Below are positions 15,493 to 19,023 of a stretch of 19,023 bases of DNA, piece after piece; within the stretch, counting starts at the first letter, position 1; the number at the start of each line of letters is the position of its first letter. Location of the stretch: contig JBCBEX010000083.1 in assembly GCA_038528235.1 (NCBI GenBank), forward strand, positions 1-19,023, read 5' to 3'. Below the pieces are notes generated by a model. It did no database searches and had not been told where the DNA came from. It saw only the letters and a list, made by a program, of their open reading frames with translations. Position numbers and translations under genes: made by a program. This stretch comes from JBCBEX01 sp038528235 (GTDB lineage Bacteria > Bacteroidota > Rhodothermia > Rhodothermales > Rubricoccaceae).

Positions 15493-18297
15493 CTAAAACA
15501 CGCCGTCGAGCTGACTGCTGCGGTCCGAGCGCGGCACGTCGAGTTTGAGGAAGTCACGGAGCTGGCCGCTCTTGACGTAGATCGAGAAGCCGAAGCGCTT
15601 AAACGTGCCGAACGGCACCCAGTTGAACTGCATCTCCCAACAGTGGAGGTCGCGGATGAGGTTGAGCGAACTCGTCGTGATTTCCTTTTCGATGAAGTCG
15701 TACCCGGACGAGCCGGAGATGCGCCAGGCAGGGGTGAGTTGGAAGGAGAGGCCGGTGATGTTGAGGATGGCCCGTTCGCGCTTCGGGGCCTGGCCCAACG
15801 CTGGCGTGAGGTCGTAGCGAAACGTGAGCGAGGTGCGCCACGGGACGCCGTAGGTCACGAAACTCGGGTCGTCGAGGTGAGAGAACTCCGCGTAGGGGTC
15901 GTTGGGGAACGGATCGAAGACGCCGCGCAGCGGACCGCCCTCGTTGGGCTGGAGCCGCCCACCGGGTCCAATCGACGTGCTGAGGGAGAGCGAGTAGTTC
16001 GTCGGGCGGAGCAGGCCACCCGTGGCCGCGAAGTGGGACCGATTGATCGGACGCCCCGCGTCATTCACCGCGTAGAAGGAGTACGTCGCTGAGGCGTTGA
16101 GGGTGAGCGCCTGTCCGATGCTGGTCGAGGCGCGGAGGCTCAGGTTCGAGAAGTTGAGGCTGTCCCGCTCAAAGTCGTAGCTCGTATTGGCCGAGAGGCG
16201 CAGCAGTTGGAGCGGCGTTCGCTCGATCACCCCCGTCGAGTCCGTCCGTGCTATGCGCGTCTGGAACGTGTTGTCGACGCTCATCGAAAGGGTCTGAGAG
16301 GCACGGTCCGTCAGCCCGGCCCCAGAGACAATGGGATACTCCACCACAGCCCCCGACGTGTCGGTAAAGCTGCGGTAGTACCCGAAGAAGTCCGACGAGA
16401 AATCGGGCGTGTAGGTGTAGGAGATGCTGGGCCGGGCGATGTGGCGGAAGCCGTCGAGCGGGCCCACGCGGAGGGGGAAGGTGCCGTAGAGTTGGGTGTT
16501 GGCACCAACGCCTGTGCTGAACGTGCGGATCGCGGTGAATCCGGCCACCGATTCTGTCTCGACACGCCCCTCCTCGTTTACAAAGCGCCGTTCGGAGCGC
16601 GTGAACCAGTTTTCCCGATAGTTGAAGTTGGGGGTGACGTTGAGAACGAACGGGATCCCTAGAACCGGAAGCCGCTGCACGTTGAACGCGGCTTGGATAG
16701 GCACGCGGTGCGTCGCGGTGGTGCGGAACCGTTCCTCGTTGCCCGTGGCCCGCACGTAGGCGTCGTAGTCGAAGAGGGCCTCCCAGACCGACGCCTCTTC
16801 GAAGCCGTCGATGGTGGAGTCGGGGCGGAAGGTGAAGCGGTTGTCGAGGTTGCCGGTGTAGCTAAGGTTGATCTTTTCAAACCACGCCTCATCGCGGCCC
16901 TGGCGGCTCTCGCGGCGGAACGGGAAGAGCTGACGCTGGCTAAACTGGGCGCTCGGGAGGGTGAGGTCGGTGCTCCCGAGCCCCGTAAAATTCTGGTTGG
17001 CGCGCAGGTTCAGCGTGAGCGACCGGGCGCCCGCCGACCAACTCTTGGTGTAGGTGACCGACGAACTCGTCGATTGGCTCACATTGTCATTTAGGTCCGC
17101 TGAGATACCGCGCAGGTAGCTCCGGCTCGAAAGGTTGACTGTGCCGCTGAGGCGGGAGGAAGGGCTCAAGTCTTGCGTATGGCGCCATCCAACCTGTCCT
17201 GAGCGGTTGACGCCGCCTGTCGGGTCGCCGCGTTCGCCCTGGCGGAGAAAGCTGTAGTCAATGCGCAGCGAGCCGTTGTAGTAGTACCGCTTGGCGTAGT
17301 TGAACTGGGTACCCAACTCGTAGGAGCCTTTCGAGTACAGCCCGCCGGTGAGCTGCGCGTCGAAGTAGTCGTTCACCGCCCAATACCAGCCCATGTTCTT
17401 GATGAAGAACCCGTAGGTCCGGTCTTCGCCATAGGTCACGCGGGTGGGACCGCTCCGACGGCCCTCGGCGGCCGGGAAGAACCCGAAGGGCAGCCAGACC
17501 GGAGTTGGGATGCCGAGGAGGTAGAGCTGCACCGGGCCGGTGTAGACCCACTCTTGGTCGACGACCTTCAGGCGGCTTGCATTCAGAGCGTAGTGGACAT
17601 GTTCAGGATTCGAGCAGGTCGTATACCCAACGTCCGCGCCGTAGAGCACGTTGGCGTTGCTTTGCTTGAGGATCTCGCCAAGCAGGAAGCCGTCTTGGAT
17701 TTGCGTGCGTGCCCCAACGATGCGCCCGCGCTGGGTGTCGAGGTTGTAGAGCAACTCGCGGCCGGTGAAGCCTTCACCGCCTTGCGTGAAACGCGGTTGG
17801 CCGGTCGTGTCGCCCTCGGCAAGGCGTCGGGCCCGTACTTCGTTGCGGGCGAAAAAGAGGTCGATGGCAGCGGCTTCGAGCATCGCGTCATCGTAGCGGA
17901 CGACCGCTTCGCCGAATAGGGATGCGGTGTCCCCATCATCCGTCGAGGTATCATCCGTCGAGGTATCATCCGTCGAGGTGCGGTTGTCGCCGTCGGTGAC
18001 GGGCTGCGCGCCCTCGGTCTCGCTGAACAACAAGACGAGTGAATCGCGCGCCGCGAACGGCACGGGCTGGTCGGGCCCTTCGCCAGTCTCCTGCGGGGCG
18101 GTCTGGGCCGCGGGAGCAGGCGGTCGTGCAAGCGGGGCATCAGCCGTCGTGTCCTGTACTGCCACCGCATCCTGTGCTGACAAGGGCGAGTAGGCCCACG
18201 CTAGCAGCGCGACAAGCAGCACGGGACGCAGCAAGACGAACACGACGAAGCATGGTGGCGGAGACAGACAACCCCGAAGCCCGGGCAGGCCGTCCAT
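15493..18297 (-). CDS. lptD: LptD-like outer-membrane LPS assembly beta-barrel
   Basis: The protein (934 aa from the ATG at 18297) should form the outer-membrane pore that places lipopolysaccharide in the outer leaflet. A signal sequence ending SPLSAQ is followed by a low-complexity Asp/Thr stretch and an OstA/LptA-like periplasmic region (about 85-270, including FTGRELLYNLDTQRGRI). The LptD-type motifs YTTCSNPEHVHY and LPFGFFPAAEGRRSG come next. A long beta-barrel with many alternating aromatic strands fills the rest, ending with DLHCWEMQFNWVPFG and KSGQLRDFLKLDVPR, as in Bacteroidota LptD. It lacks the four-cysteine disulphide pattern of E. coli LptD. The start is uncertain: a GTG at 18363, 3 bases from the ROK stop, would add 22 residues, and a GTG at 18243 would give a shorter, more usual signal peptide. 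It lies between the ROK gene and the M32 gene, probably in one operon. Confidence 0.88.
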   Translation of the reverse strand: MDGLPGLRGCLSPPPCFVVFVLLRPVLLVALLAWAYSPLSAQDAVAVQDTTADAPLARPPAPAAQTAPQETGEGPDQPVPFAARDSLVLLFSETEGAQPVTDGDNRTSTDDTSTDDTSTDDGDTASLFGEAVVRYDDAMLEAAAIDLFFARNEVRARRLAEGDTTGQPRFTQGGEGFTGRELLYNLDTQRGRIVGARTQIQDGFLLGEILKQSNANVLYGADVGYTTCSNPEHVHYALNASRLKVVDQEWVYTGPVQLYLLGIPTPVWLPFGFFPAAEGRRSGPTRVTYGEDRTYGFFIKNMGWYWAVNDYFDAQLTGGLYSKGSYELGTQFNYAKRYYYNGSLRIDYSFLRQGERGDPTGGVNRSGQVGWRHTQDLSPSSRLSGTVNLSSRSYLRGISADLNDNVSQSTSSSVTYTKSWSAGARSLTLNLRANQNFTGLGSTDLTLPSAQFSQRQLFPFRRESRQGRDEAWFEKINLSYTGNLDNRFTFRPDSTIDGFEEASVWEALFDYDAYVRATGNEERFRTTATHRVPIQAAFNVQRLPVLGIPFVLNVTPNFNYRENWFTRSERRFVNEEGRVETESVAGFTAIRTFSTGVGANTQLYGTFPLRVGPLDGFRHIARPSISYTYTPDFSSDFFGYYRSFTDTSGAVVEYPIVSGAGLTDRASQTLSMSVDNTFQTRIARTDSTGVIERTPLQLLRLSANTSYDFERDSLNFSNLSLRASTSIGQALTLNASATYSFYAVNDAGRPINRSHFAATGGLLRPTNYSLSLSTSIGPGGRLQPNEGGPLRGVFDPFPNDPYAEFSHLDDPSFVTYGVPWRTSLTFRYDLTPALGQAPKRERAILNITGLSFQLTPAWRISGSSGYDFIEKEITTSSLNLIRDLHCWEMQFNWVPFGTFKRFGFSIYVKSGQLRDFLKLDVPRSDRSSQLDGVF
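17935..17979 (-). repeat. Three tandem 15-base repeats in lptD
   Basis: Three exact copies of a 15-base unit (17935-17949, 17950-17964, 17965-17979) encode a TSTDD repeat in the low-complexity segment between the signal peptide and the OstA-like domain. Because the unit is a multiple of three, copy-number change by slippage would lengthen or shorten the linker without shifting the frame. Confidence 0.9.
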
Positions 18298-18366
18298 GAT
18301 ACCACGATCCAGCCACCGCCACACGGCACGCGAAGGGGAGCGGCCCCGCAGGGACGTCCACACTTT

Positions 18367-19023
18367 TCAGTTTTCGAAGACGTGGCGGGAGTTGGTTTCT
18401 GCCTGCTCAAAGGCGAGCCGCGCGGCGCCCAGGATCGCAGCTTCGTTGCCCAGCGTCTCGCGAACGAGTTCGAGGTCATCGACTAGGCCCGGCATCACAA
18501 ACCGACGCATGGCGTCGCGGGCCGGCCCGAGAATGTAGTCCCCCGCCGCAGACACGCCGCCTCCGACGACCACCTTACGAATGTCGAGCAGGTTGATCGC
18601 CGAGCCAAGCGCGACGCCGAGTTTGTGGCCCGCCCAGGCGAGCAGTTCCGTCGCCGCAGGGTCGCCGCTGACGGCTGCACTGTGTAATTTGACAGGCGTC
18701 AGGTCGTGGAGGTCGGCCCCCGTCATCTCATGGAGCCGGGTGGTGCGCTGGAGAAGTTGGTACCGCGCATGCCGGCTCAGGAAGTGGTGGCCGAGGTAGG
18801 CCTCGATCGCGCCCGCAACCCCGCTGCGTGCGTAGGGACCTTCGTAGTCGATCGTCATGTGGCCGAACTCGCCCGCACCGCCCGTAGCGCCTCGAAAGAT
18901 CCGGTTCTCGTAGATGATGGCCCCGCCGACCCCTGTGCCGAGCGTGACCATGATAAACGAGGAGAACGGGCGTCCCGCGCCATAGAAGGCCGAGCCCAGT
19001 CATGCGACGTTGGCTTCGTTCTC
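18367..19023 (-). pseudogene. ROK-family sugar kinase/regulator, C-terminal part, with in-frame TGA at the window edge
   Basis: From the ATG at 18951 the frame gives 195 residues typical of the C-terminal half of ROK proteins (sugar kinases and related repressors): TLGTGVGGAI, GAGEFGHMTIDYEGP, VVVGGGVSAAGDYI and GNEAAILGAA. Homology continues upstream: ENEANVA, an in-frame TGA at 19000-19002, then LGSAFYGAGRPFSSF. The real gene therefore starts beyond the window, and 18951 is not its true start. The usual catalytic Asp of the ENDAN-type motif reads as Glu. The CxCGxxGC zinc site is replaced by ARSGVAGA, leaving no cysteines. The stop and the Asp change lie within 25 bases at the very edge, so sequencing error at a contig end is as likely as true decay. 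If error, this is an intact sugar kinase gene. It ends just upstream of lptD, probably in the same operon. Confidence 0.75.

Noticed and set aside
18140..18250. Short frame encoding a lipoprotein-like peptide (basic start, LVSTGC lipobox) overlapping the start of lptD
   Set aside because: It is only 37 codons from its ATG, lies inside the lptD signal region in another frame, and looks like a chance lipobox.
19000..19002. Selenocysteine reading of the in-frame TGA in the ROK gene
   Set aside because: ROK proteins have no known Cys or Sec at this place, and a neighbouring change in the catalytic motif makes error or decay the simpler explanation.

Overview
The window looks like chromosomal DNA from a marine or salt-adapted member of the Bacteroidota, most likely the Rhodothermota (Salinibacter/Rubricoccus type). 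The reasons are high GC, Asp/Glu-rich secreted proteins, C-terminal type IX secretion (T9SS) sorting domains, an LptD of the Bacteroidota type, and start codons without a clear Shine-Dalgarno sequence. All six genes lie on the minus strand, so transcription runs from high to low coordinates. There is no tRNA, rRNA, CRISPR array, transposase or prophage gene.

Right part (13964-19023), in order of transcription: the C-terminal part of a ROK-family sugar kinase/regulator with an in-frame TGA at the window edge; an LptD-like outer-membrane LPS assembly beta-barrel; and an M32 (Taq-type) metallocarboxypeptidase 17 bases after it. A terminator-like hairpin with a T-run follows the carboxypeptidase. 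This looks like a housekeeping transcription unit.

Left part (1-13737): three very large paralogous genes in tandem (1803 aa, 1599 aa, and at least 1053 aa cut by the window edge). Each encodes a signal peptide and a shared N-terminal domain of about 470 residues that I cannot assign to a family. A chain of about 95-residue beta-sandwich-like repeats follows, interrupted by CARDB-like domains. In the two complete copies an acidic Ala/Asp/Thr linker and a YPNP-type T9SS sorting domain end the protein. They should be exported through the outer membrane and displayed on or released from the cell surface. Hairpins between the genes, and a structured leader before the first, suggest that each is transcribed separately.

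The most interesting content is this array: an unassigned N-terminal domain with exactly four invariant cysteines and a conserved MAHxMHxTPGASMWxDL motif, a recent internal duplication of repeats in one gene, a leader with four abutting stem-loops, and shared KP...TDA motifs in the acidic linkers.
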